Source: an uncultured Mogibacterium sp. (GTDB taxonomy: Bacteria; Bacillota; Clostridia; Peptostreptococcales; Anaerovoracaceae). From it: a stretch of 64,000 nucleotides of DNA. Every line of letters begins with the position of its first letter. Position 1 is the stretch's first letter. Of this stretch, positions 52,177 through 59,822 are shown in pieces. Under the pieces are notes generated by a model. That model saw only the letters and a program-made list of their open reading frames with translations, was not told the origin of the DNA and ran no database searches. A program made the position numbers and the translations under genes. The stretch lies in NCBI RefSeq assembly GCF_938041965.1, contig NZ_CALISE010000013.1:1-64000 (forward strand), in the 5' to 3' direction.

Positions 52177-53894
52177 TGAAACGAAAATTACAGAGACATT
52201 TTTCGCTTACAGACAAAGGGATTGACAACATGATGAGAGCGTCGAGAGCTTCTTTCTTCAAGTATGTGACCTTCATGTTTCCGCCTATGATTGTGTTCAT
52301 TTTTCTGAATGATATGATAAATAGCAACCTAAAACCAATAGCGCACTACATCGGGATCATAGTTATCATAGCTGTCCTTATGTATCTTGCAACAGCTAGG
52401 GAATACAAGCTCACTTACGATGTCACTTACGAGGAGAGCGTAAATCTCCGTATTGAGCTCGCGAAGAAAATCAAGGAGCTCCCGCTTTCGTATTTCTCAA
52501 CACATAACTTGTCCGATCTCTCGCAGACGATTATGATGGATGTAAGCAATATAGAGATGGCTATATCTCATGCAGTGCCGGAATTTATAGGATTCGTGGT
52601 GTTCTTTGCGATTATAAGCATCATGATGTGTATCGGGAATCTTGCTTTAGGGCTTGCAGTGGTCATGCCTATCTGGATGGGGATAGCACTTATGTTTGTA
52701 TTCAAGAATTTCCAGACAAGGAAAGTCAAGGTATATTACAAGCAGCTTCTCGACAATGCCAATGCGTTCCAAGATGCATTCGAAATGCAGCAGGAAATTA
52801 AGAGCTATTCCATGCAGGATGAAGTGAGACGCGATGTAACTTCTAAGATAGAAAGCACTGAGAAAATACATACTGCCGCAGAATTTACAATGGCAATAAG
52901 TGCTACAGTTTTGCGTGTAGTTCCACTGCTTGGACCAGTGCTAGTAGCTGTAATCGGAGCAACTCTTTATGCAAAAGGTTCTGTAAGCCTTCTGTACTAC
53001 TTGGGATATCTCATGGCAGTAACCACCATATCTCATCAATATGCGTCACTCTCCGAGTTCATCGCAGCGATATTTTTCTTTGAGGATAGCTATGACAGAA
53101 TTCGCAATCTCGTGGATGAGGAAGTGCAGCCTGGTACAGATAAGGAAGTGCAGAAGTTTGATATCTGCTTTAATGACGTCGAATTTCAATATGGTGATAA
53201 TAAGGTTATAAACGGTGTTAGCTTTACAGCAAATCAGAATGCTGTTACGGCTATAGTAGGTCCTTCAGGGTGCGGTAAGACTACCGTGCTTAGGTTGCTC
53301 TCGCGTCTATATGATTACGATAAAGGCGAAGTCACTGTCGGCGGAGAGGATATAAAATCTATCAGTACAGCATCGTTGTTCAGCAAGATATCTATCGTAT
53401 TTCAGAACGTAGAGCTCTTTAATACGAGCGTAATGGAGAATATCAGGCTAGGGCGCAAGGATGCAACTGATGAAGAGGTTTTGGCAGCTGCGAAGCTTGC
53501 TAACGTCGACGAGATAGTGTCGAAAATGCCAGATGGATACGAAACCATAATTGGCGAAAATGGATCCAAGCTCTCGGGTGGGGAGAGACAGCGTATATCT
53601 ATAGCGAGGGCATTTCTGAAGGATGCGCCGATAATACTTCTCGATGAGATCTCGGCATCGCTCGATGTAGAAAACGAGATGGAGATTCAAAATAGCATTA
53701 ACAAACTTATCGAAAACAAGACCGTAATCATAGTATCTCACAGGATGAAATCGATTGAGAAGGCTGATAAGATAGTTGTTATGGATGACGGCAAAGTAGT
53801 TAGTGCTGGTAAGCACGAAGAACTCCTTAAGAGCTCTAAGCTCTACGGGGATATGGTGAGAAAATCACAGTTAACCGAGGAGTACATCTATTAG
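52176..53894 (+). CDS. ABC transporter, fused membrane and ATPase domains, subunit 2
   Basis: 572 aa, same layout as the preceding gene: six transmembrane helices then an ATPase domain with Walker A GPSGCGKTT, Q-loop FQNVELF, signature LSGGERQRI, Walker B IILLDEISASLD and switch His in VSHRM. Both ATP sites of the presumed heterodimer look consensus. ATG 52176 lies in TAATG with the upstream stop, after GGAGG. Last gene of the operon, ended by the terminator at 53991-54031. Confidence 0.9.
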   Translation: MKRKLQRHFSLTDKGIDNMMRASRASFFKYVTFMFPPMIVFIFLNDMINSNLKPIAHYIGIIVIIAVLMYLATAREYKLTYDVTYEESVNLRIELAKKIKELPLSYFSTHNLSDLSQTIMMDVSNIEMAISHAVPEFIGFVVFFAIISIMMCIGNLALGLAVVMPIWMGIALMFVFKNFQTRKVKVYYKQLLDNANAFQDAFEMQQEIKSYSMQDEVRRDVTSKIESTEKIHTAAEFTMAISATVLRVVPLLGPVLVAVIGATLYAKGSVSLLYYLGYLMAVTTISHQYASLSEFIAAIFFFEDSYDRIRNLVDEEVQPGTDKEVQKFDICFNDVEFQYGDNKVINGVSFTANQNAVTAIVGPSGCGKTTVLRLLSRLYDYDKGEVTVGGEDIKSISTASLFSKISIVFQNVELFNTSVMENIRLGRKDATDEEVLAAAKLANVDEIVSKMPDGYETIIGENGSKLSGGERQRISIARAFLKDAPIILLDEISASLDVENEMEIQNSINKLIENKTVIIVSHRMKSIEKADKIVVMDDGKVVSAGKHEELLKSSKLYGDMVRKSQLTEEYIY

Positions 53895-53990
53895 ATAATA
53901 TCGATACTCAGGATCAGTAATGGGTGCTTCATATGCTTTTTAATATTCTCCAGAAATGTATATGACAAAGTTAATACAGAATCAACTAAA

Positions 53991-54040
53991 AAGAGGCTGA
54001 ACCAGCTAATTAAGCTAAGGTTCAGCCTCTTCAAATTTTT
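53991..54040. terminator. Bidirectional terminator after the ECF/ABC operon
   Basis: Perfect 13-bp stem (53991-54003 with 54019-54031), 15-nt loop, TTTTT after it and AAAAA before it; also serves leftward pncB. Confidence 0.9.
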
Positions 54041-54058
54041 AATTATGTAGCCTAGAAG

Positions 54059-55504
54059 TTACTTTTCTGCAGGAAGCTCATTGTACTTGCTCAGCAGCTC
54101 GTGCTTCATGTTCCATAGCTTCTTGGATAGGTCAACGTAGTATGTCTGAGGATTTTCAAATCTCAGCATCTCACTCCACAGCGTCTCGATCTGCTCCATG
54201 CAATATGAGCGTATGCTCTCGAGGTCTGGGGACTCGTATACGCACTCGCCCTTGTCGAAAACCTTTACCATCAGATCCTTAACCGTAAAGTTAGTCAGTC
54301 TCTTGCGTTTCCAGATAGCATTAGGGTCAAATATCTCAATGCCATCTCTCGTTGGCGCCTCTTCATCGTGGAGCGCAATGAGGTCGCCCATGACCTTGCC
54401 GGTCTCGTTGTCGAAAAACCTGTAGACTTTCTTGAAACCAGGGTTTGTAATCTTCTCGACGTTCTCTGATATCTTCATCTTATGAATCATCACACCGTTA
54501 CGCTCTATGGCAGCGAGCTTGTACACTCCGCCAAATACAGGTTCAGACTTAGCCGTGATGAGTCGCTCGCCAACACCAAAGGAGTTAACCTTAGCCCCCT
54601 CGAGGATGATATCTCTGATTAGCCACTCATCAAGAGAATTTGAAACTACTATAGCACAGTCTTCGAGACCGTTAGCATCGAGCATTTCCCTAGTCTTTTT
54701 GGTGAGGTAGGAGATATCGCCGCTGTCGATTCGAACGCCCATCTTGGCAGGTTTCATCTCTTTGAATACCTTGATGGCATTAGGAAGACCCGACTTAAGG
54801 ACGTTGTATGTATCTATCAGTAGAACTGCATTATCAGGATAAATCTTCGCATATTCCTTAAATGCTTCGTATTCGCTGTCAAATGTCTGCACCCAGCTAT
54901 GAGCCATAGTTCCGAGCGCCGCTACACCGTAGTCTCTATCAGCAATCGCACACGCAGTGCCTGCACAGCCACCTATATAAGCGGCTCTCGCTCCGTATAT
55001 AGCACCGGACGCTCCTTGTGCTCTTCTAGAACCAAACTCCATGACAGGCCTGCCCTGAGCTGCCCTTACGACTCTGCTTGCCTTGGTAGCAACTAGACTC
55101 TGATGGTTGATAGTTAGAAGTATAAATGTCTCAACGAACTGCGCCTGAATCAGCGGGCCAGTTACCGTGATAATCGGTTCATGAGGGAATATCGGAGTAC
55201 CCTCGGGAACAGCCCATACATCACAAGTGAATTTGAAGTCGCGCAGGTAGTCTAGAAACTCTTCGCTGAAAATCCCCTTTGAACGCAGGTACTCAATATC
55301 TTCCTCTGTAAAATGCAGATTCTTGAGATACTCGATGACCTGCTCGAGTCCCGCCATAATCGCATATCCGCCCTGATCAGGAACTCTGCGGAAGAACATG
55401 TCGAAGCAAGCCTCGTAGTCGCGAACATCAGAATGGAAATAGCCGTTAGCCATAGTGATTTCGTAGAAATCAGTCAGCATCGTTAGATTGTAATTATCAA
55501 GCAT
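54059..55504 (-). CDS. pncB: Nicotinate phosphoribosyltransferase
   Basis: NAD-salvage enzyme joining nicotinate and PRPP (with ATP) to form nicotinate mononucleotide, 481 aa. Characteristic segments: LTDFYEITMANGYF, the active-site region GTMAHSWVQTFDSEYEAF, LLIDTYNVLKSG, GVRIDSGDI, IVVSNSLDE and FGVGERLITAKSEPVFGGVYKL. AGGAGAG-like ribosome binding site. It is upstream of, and 18 nt from, the small MltG-like gene read in the same direction. Confidence 0.95.
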   Translation of the reverse strand: MLDNYNLTMLTDFYEITMANGYFHSDVRDYEACFDMFFRRVPDQGGYAIMAGLEQVIEYLKNLHFTEEDIEYLRSKGIFSEEFLDYLRDFKFTCDVWAVPEGTPIFPHEPIITVTGPLIQAQFVETFILLTINHQSLVATKASRVVRAAQGRPVMEFGSRRAQGASGAIYGARAAYIGGCAGTACAIADRDYGVAALGTMAHSWVQTFDSEYEAFKEYAKIYPDNAVLLIDTYNVLKSGLPNAIKVFKEMKPAKMGVRIDSGDISYLTKKTREMLDANGLEDCAIVVSNSLDEWLIRDIILEGAKVNSFGVGERLITAKSEPVFGGVYKLAAIERNGVMIHKMKISENVEKITNPGFKKVYRFFDNETGKVMGDLIALHDEEAPTRDGIEIFDPNAIWKRKRLTNFTVKDLMVKVFDKGECVYESPDLESIRSYCMEQIETLWSEMLRFENPQTYYVDLSKKLWNMKHELLSKYNELPAEK

Positions 55505-55522
55505 TGATTCTCTCCTATCTTA

Positions 55523-55942
55523 TTAGCCTACCAAGTCTGAAATTACCGACTCAACAGACGCTCCTTTCTTAAATGAATAAGTACCCGCATCAATGTCTGA
55601 CACATCGTGTCCTTGAGCCTTCACATCCGCAGCAAACTGCTTATAATCCGTGAAAAGATTCTTGTCGATAAGATCGGATACATCAGCCTCACCGCCGCCG
55701 TTTATCGTAACACTCACGTCCTTCTTGAGAGCACCGTTCTTAAACGCACTTCCATACTTGAGAGTAGAAGCGGAGTTCAGGGTTTCCTCGGACTGCTTGC
55801 GGCTTGACTGGCTTGCAAGAACCTGTGGGTATTTCATAATTACATTGAAGCGCCACACTATAACTCCTGCTGCCATCATGACGATTACAAGCGCGATTAT
55901 AATGTCATTGGTGTTATGAAATAGATCCTTAAAATTCTTCAT
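55523..55942 (-). CDS. Small membrane-anchored protein resembling the MltG N-terminal region
   Basis: 139 aa with one N-terminal transmembrane helix (about 12-32), a polar beta-rich region (KDVSVTINGGGEADVSDLI) and a final DAGTYSFKKGASVESVISDL segment like the LysM-like region of endolytic transglycosylase MltG (YceG). The catalytic YceG domain is absent, so it is unlikely to be a transglycosylase itself; an envelope role is inference. The start at 55942 follows AAGGAGAA. Read before pncB in the same direction. Confidence 0.7.
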   Translation of the reverse strand: MKNFKDLFHNTNDIIIALVIVMMAAGVIVWRFNVIMKYPQVLASQSSRKQSEETLNSASTLKYGSAFKNGALKKDVSVTINGGGEADVSDLIDKNLFTDYKQFAADVKAQGHDVSDIDAGTYSFKKGASVESVISDLVG

Positions 55943-56102
55943 TCTAAATTCTCCTTCATGCTGCGCCACCAGACGCAACTTTACAGAGAATTATACATTC
56001 TTTTGCTAACGATTGCAAACAATAGAAGTACTCCGATACCTTGTTAATAAGCCATTTGCATGGTACAATATACGGTATGATTTAGATAGAAAGCAGATAT
56101 AA

Positions 56103-57113
56103 ATGAAGCAAATTGAGATAAATTCCAACGACGCGGGTAGACGCCTCGACAAATTCATGCGCAGATACCTTCCGAAGGCAACTCTGAGCACCATTTACAA
56201 AATCATTCGCAAGGATGTAAAGGTTAATGGCAAGCGCGAGGGCAATAGTTATATGCTCGCTGAGGGAGATGTTCTTACGCTATATATCAGCGATGGACTT
56301 ATCGAAGAGTGGCGTGCCCCAGCTAGGAATGTTGATAGGCCTAAGGTACGACGCAATTTCAAAATCGTATACGAAGATGGGGATATCTTAGTTGCCGACA
56401 AGCCGTTTGGGCTACTGACTCACGGGGACCAAAGAGAGAAGAAGAATCATTTGGCTAACCAAGTTAAGGATTACCTTATAGAGACGGGAGCTTACAATCC
56501 TAGGGAGAAGGTGTTTACACCAGCCCCTGCAAATCGCCTCGATCGAAACACCACAGGTGCGGTGCTGTTCGGCAAGAATAGCGCTTCGCTGAAAGCTCTC
56601 GGGGAGATGATTCGCGAGGATAAGGTTGATAAGTTTTATATGACCATCGTGTATGGACATCTCGAAAAGGAAATCGACCTAAAGGGCAGGCTTATCAAGG
56701 ATCAGAACACCAATACCGTAAAGATCTTGGATATAGGCGACAGCAGAGGTCGCGAGATAGAGACTATCGCAAGACCGGTGCGCAGGATCGGTGATTTTAC
56801 GCTCGTTGAGATCAAGCTCGTGACGGGGAGGACTCACCAGATTAGAGCACATATGGCGTCGGTAGGACATCCTGTAATAGGGGACGTCAAGTACGCTAGA
56901 GGTAGAGCCGCTGATGTGAACCTAAGGCTGAAGCAACGATTCGGTCTCAGCACGCAGCTGCTGCACAGCTGCCGGATAACCTTCAGGGAGGGCGTGGGTC
57001 CACTGGAGAGGCTCACAGGGCAGTCGATAAAGGTGGATTTGCCAGAGGAATTTGAGAGAATAATAAACGGACTGGAGCTTGTGGCGAGAAGGAAGGGTGG
57101 TAACAATGAGTGA
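56103..57113 (+). CDS. RluA-family pseudouridine synthase with S4 domain
   Basis: rRNA or tRNA pseudouridine synthase, 336 aa. S4 domain at 1-65 (NSNDAGRRLDKFMRRYLPKA), then the catalytic domain with NRLDRNTTGAVLF (nucleophile Asp in the HRLD-like motif, His replaced by Asn) and VTGRTHQIRAHMASVGHPVIGD. It is a paralogue of the rluD at 16051. The target uridine is not assignable. It overlaps lepB by 8 nt. Confidence 0.9.
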   Translation: MKQIEINSNDAGRRLDKFMRRYLPKATLSTIYKIIRKDVKVNGKREGNSYMLAEGDVLTLYISDGLIEEWRAPARNVDRPKVRRNFKIVYEDGDILVADKPFGLLTHGDQREKKNHLANQVKDYLIETGAYNPREKVFTPAPANRLDRNTTGAVLFGKNSASLKALGEMIREDKVDKFYMTIVYGHLEKEIDLKGRLIKDQNTNTVKILDIGDSRGREIETIARPVRRIGDFTLVEIKLVTGRTHQIRAHMASVGHPVIGDVKYARGRAADVNLRLKQRFGLSTQLLHSCRITFREGVGPLERLTGQSIKVDLPEEFERIINGLELVARRKGGNNE

Positions 57114-57630
57114 TTTTGTAAAGAGTTTAATCAAGGATATCATCGTTGCGGCTATACTCGCGGCAGTAGTTATATCGTTCGTCAGACCGACGATAGTGAA
57201 GCAGACCTCAATGCAGGATACGCTTAATCCAAATGATTACATCATCATGTATAGAAGGGCATATTCAGGTGACAAGGAGCCAAAGCGCGGTGACATCGTC
57301 ATCTTTAAGTCTGAGCTACAGGATGAGAATGGCAAGAATAAGCTCCTGATTAAACGCGTAATTGGACTTCCTGGCGATAAGATAACTATAAATGATGGTA
57401 AGGTCTATATAAACGACAAGGAATACGATGAAAGTTACCTCAAGGACGGATATACAACAGGTTCTGTGAATAACTTCAAGGTGCCAAAAGGCGAGTATTT
57501 CGTGATGGGTGATAACAGGGTAGTCAGTATAGATAGTAGATATAGCGAGGTTGGCTGTGTCAAGAAGGATGCGATTAAGGGACGGGCAGTTTTGAGGCTG
57601 TTCCCATTTACCAAGATAAAGAAACTATAA
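57106..57630 (+). CDS. lepB: Signal peptidase I
   Basis: Membrane serine protease that cleaves secretory signal peptides, 174 aa. One N-terminal transmembrane segment, catalytic Ser in QTSMQDTL, catalytic Lys in LIKRVIGLPGD, and GDNRVVSIDSR near the end. The Ser box has Asp where most family members have Pro (SMxPTL), a minor deviation. ATG 57106 lies in the end of the preceding gene. Confidence 0.93.
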   Translation: MSDFVKSLIKDIIVAAILAAVVISFVRPTIVKQTSMQDTLNPNDYIIMYRRAYSGDKEPKRGDIVIFKSELQDENGKNKLLIKRVIGLPGDKITINDGKVYINDKEYDESYLKDGYTTGSVNNFKVPKGEYFVMGDNRVVSIDSRYSEVGCVKKDAIKGRAVLRLFPFTKIKKL

Positions 57631-57652
57631 TAAAAACCTATAAGAGGAAGGC

Positions 57653-58120
57653 ATGGCAAGAAGCAGGAAGGTAGTAGCTAATAATAAAAAGGCAAGACAT
57701 GATTACTTTGTCGAGGAGACCTACGAGGCAGGCATTGCACTCACGGGAACCGAGATTAAGTCTGTTCGTGCTGGCCGCGTTAGCATCAAGGAGAGCTATG
57801 CGCATATTTATAACGGCGAAATCACCATCCTAGGCATGCACATCTCACCGTATGAGCAGGGCAACCGCTTCAATGTAGAACCTCTTCGCGAACGCAAGCT
57901 GCTGATGCATAAGCGAGAGATTTTCAAGCTGGCAGGACAGATTAAGACAGACGGTCTGACACTTATTCCTCTTAATGTCTATATAAATGAAGCAGGTTAC
58001 TGCAAAGTTGAGATCGGTCTCTGCCGAGGTAAGAAGAATTACGACAAGCGTGAGTCTATCGCCAAGAAGGAGGCTAATCGCAAGATGGATAGGGCTATCA
58101 AGGATAGCCTTCGCAAGTAG
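57653..58120 (+). CDS. smpB: SsrA-binding protein SmpB
   Basis: tmRNA partner for trans-translation, 155 aa. Conserved segments: NKKARHDYFVEETYEAGIAL, GTEIKSVRAGRVSIKESYA, LLMHKREIF, GLTLIPLNVYINEAGYCKVE and the basic tail KKNYDKRESIAKKEANRKMDRAI that reads the empty mRNA channel. AAGAGGAAGG-like ribosome binding site. The tmRNA gene it serves lies 225 nt downstream. Confidence 0.97.
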   Translation: MARSRKVVANNKKARHDYFVEETYEAGIALTGTEIKSVRAGRVSIKESYAHIYNGEITILGMHISPYEQGNRFNVEPLRERKLLMHKREIFKLAGQIKTDGLTLIPLNVYINEAGYCKVEIGLCRGKKNYDKRESIAKKEANRKMDRAIKDSLRK

Positions 58121-58344
58121 TAGGATTATGGTTATGATTAGCTAATTAAGATAGCAAAGCGCTGACCGATCAGCAATAATACTGGTTAGGAATTTAGGTG
58201 TTAGGCGGATAGCTAGACGATAGCTAGCTGTCGAGATACGAACTGTTAGCGGTAGTCGGTTAATAACTGCGGAGATTCTCCTCTTATAACCTAAATTCAG
58301 ATAAATACAATACAAATACCATACTTGGAATCTGTATAAGCTAT
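58121..58344 (+). other. Gene-free stretch between smpB and ssrA
   Basis: 224 nt without a recognisable gene. It has a tandem 9-bp repeat GATAGCTAG at about 58208-58227, and TATAAG (58335-58340) 5 nt before the tmRNA start as a probable -10. I see no clear -35 and no strong terminator for smpB. Confidence 0.5.
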
Positions 58345-58696
58345 GGGGGCGTCAGGTTTCGACAGGAGTGTGGAACAAGGATAAGCGAGCCGTGGAGCCG
58401 AGCCACGTAAAAAGCGGCGGTTAAATTCAAACGCTAAACAGAATAACAATTTCGCACTAGCTGCTTAGTTCAGCACCGCGCGTCAACCGGTATTCACCTG
58501 CAGGTAACGGATCTGGCGTCGATTATGCAGGAAAACCTTGCGTGAGCTCCTGGTAGCGTAAGGGAACAACGGGATAGTGATTGTGTAGTCTGCTGACGTG
58601 ACGCCACATGAGCGAATTCTAAAGTATCAGCTGCGCTCGGAGAAAGTCCTTCGGAAATGCTCTTGGACGTGGGTTCAAATCCCACCGCCTCCACCA
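58345..58696 (+). ncRNA. ssrA: tmRNA (ssrA)
   Basis: 352-nt transfer-messenger RNA. The 5' end GGGGGCGTCAGGTTTCGACAG and 3' end with TTCAAATCC T-loop and CGCCTCC-ACCA form the 7-bp acceptor stem (one G-U), with the CCA encoded. The tag reading frame is 58433-58468: GCT AAA CAG ... GCT GCT TAG, peptide AKQNNNFALAA. It lies after smpB. The 3' end is a common integration site for islands, and accessory DNA follows. Confidence 0.97.
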
Positions 58697-58703
58697 AAAA
58701 TCA

Positions 58704-58737
58704 GCTCTGGTCATGATTGGCCAGGGCCCTTTGTTTG
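58704..58737 (+). terminator. Terminator of ssrA
   Basis: GCTCTGGTC (58704-58712) pairs fully (with G-U) with GGCCAGGGC (58719-58727), followed by CCTTTGTTT. Confidence 0.75.
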
Positions 58738-59064
58738 TAAAGATTTCTGGCATTTTGCTTGCAGGAACAGGATTTTGGAATTCTTCGTTATACCAATTTC
58801 AAACATATTCAGACCGCGTTCAAAACCACAAAATTTCTGACATATGGCTTGACACTTTATACTGAAAACAGTCAAAAAAGTGAGCATGGTTGATAATGTA
58901 TGGATTTTGTGTCCGGAACTTAAGTTAGAGGGAATAACTTTAAAAATATGATTTATCAATGAAAAACTGAACAAATGAACAGATAGAATGATGAAAGTAT
59001 TGAATAAAAGCACAAATACTGAAAAACAAACATTCATAAATTGCAATTGCAAATTGAACACTAA
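58738..59064. other. AT-rich stretch between ssrA and the IS30 remnant
   Basis: About 330 nt without a supported gene. A 116-codon leftward frame (58711-59061) runs into the ssrA terminator, lacks a ribosome binding site and has no recognisable motif. AATTGCAATTGCAAATTGAACACTAAC-type sequence near 59037-59065 probably includes the terminal repeat of the IS element. Confidence 0.5.
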
Positions 59065-59650
59065 CTAACATTTTGAACATGGGTAACTGAATACAATTGC
59101 TCGAGAAAAGCTTCAAACAGTTCTTCCGGTGTCATATACCCAAGCATCTTACGAGGAAGAGAGTTCATGCTGTCAGCATATTCGAGGCTCTGCTTGGCAG
59201 AATATCTATCAATAGATATTCCCTTAGGTACAAAGCGTCTGAAAATGCGTTATGCCTTTCAGTTTGAGGGCGTTCCCAAGATGAATAAGGATGTGCAAAA
59301 TACACAAGAACCCCATACTTTTCAAGGTTGCTGAGCTCAGAGAATTCTGTTCTGTTATCAGCTGTAATGGGCTTGAATACAGAGGAAAATATTTCTCCAT
59401 ATTTCTCTCTCAGGACTTCCATTGCCGTCATAACGGATAAAGGATCTTTATCGGGAATCTTCATCGCTATACAGAAGTCTGTGACCTTTTCGACGATGGT
59501 AAGGACTACAGATTCGCTACCGGACTTCTTTCAGACGACTGTGTCGATTTCCCAGTGACCAATTTCTTCTCGCGATGCAGCAATCTCAGCTCTACCAAAA
59601 GGATCCATCGTGGGTCTTTCTATATTCAGTTGTTCAAGTTCATTTTACAA
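59065..59650 (-). pseudogene. IS30-family transposase remnant
   Basis: Decayed C-terminal part of an IS30-like DDE transposase. Readable blocks in order: RPTMDPFGRAEIAASREEIG, HWEIDTVV (first Asp), then TGA in frame before KKSGSESVV, PITADNRTEF (second Asp, usually ADNGSEF), YFAHPYSSWERPQTERHNA (catalytic Glu). A -1/+1 shift follows, then RRFVPKGISIDRYSAKQ and NSLPRKMLGYMTPEELFEAF up to TAG at 59065. The N-terminal helix-turn-helix part is missing. One nonsense codon plus one frameshift make it inactive. Confidence 0.88.
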
Positions 59651-59757
59651 TTAACCTTTATTTTTTTGCAATATTTTTAATATTTATAATGAATGCTTGA
59701 ATATCTGTTAAGTGCAGTACTATCTTGATAAGAGATAATATGAGGTGTAATCTAGGA

Positions 59758-59781
59758 CTAGGTATATGTTTATATACCTAG
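59758..59781. promoter_or_regulatory. Palindrome at the start of the restriction operon
   Basis: CTAGGTATAT (59758-59767), GTTT, ATATACCTAG (59772-59781), directly after a weak promoter TTGATA-N17-TAATCT (59725-59753). It would lie at the transcript start and could be an operator for autoregulation. GACTAGGTATA of this site recurs at 63922-63932. Confidence 0.5.
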
Positions 59782-59822
59782 CTATAGCGTACACTAATTT
59801 ATCAAAAGATATGAGGTCGATA

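Noticed and set aside
57106..57630. Inactive signal peptidase because of SMQDTL instead of SMxPTL
   Set aside because: The catalytic Ser, Lys and the GDNR...DSR box are all present; Pro is not catalytic.
58494..58697. Leftward ORF of 67 codons starting VEAVGFEPTS
   Set aside because: It is the antisense of the tmRNA gene; this spurious product is a known annotation artefact over structured RNA genes.
58711..59061. Leftward ORF of 116 codons
   Set aside because: No ribosome binding site, no recognised motif, AT-rich composition, and it overlaps the ssrA terminator; treated as non-coding.
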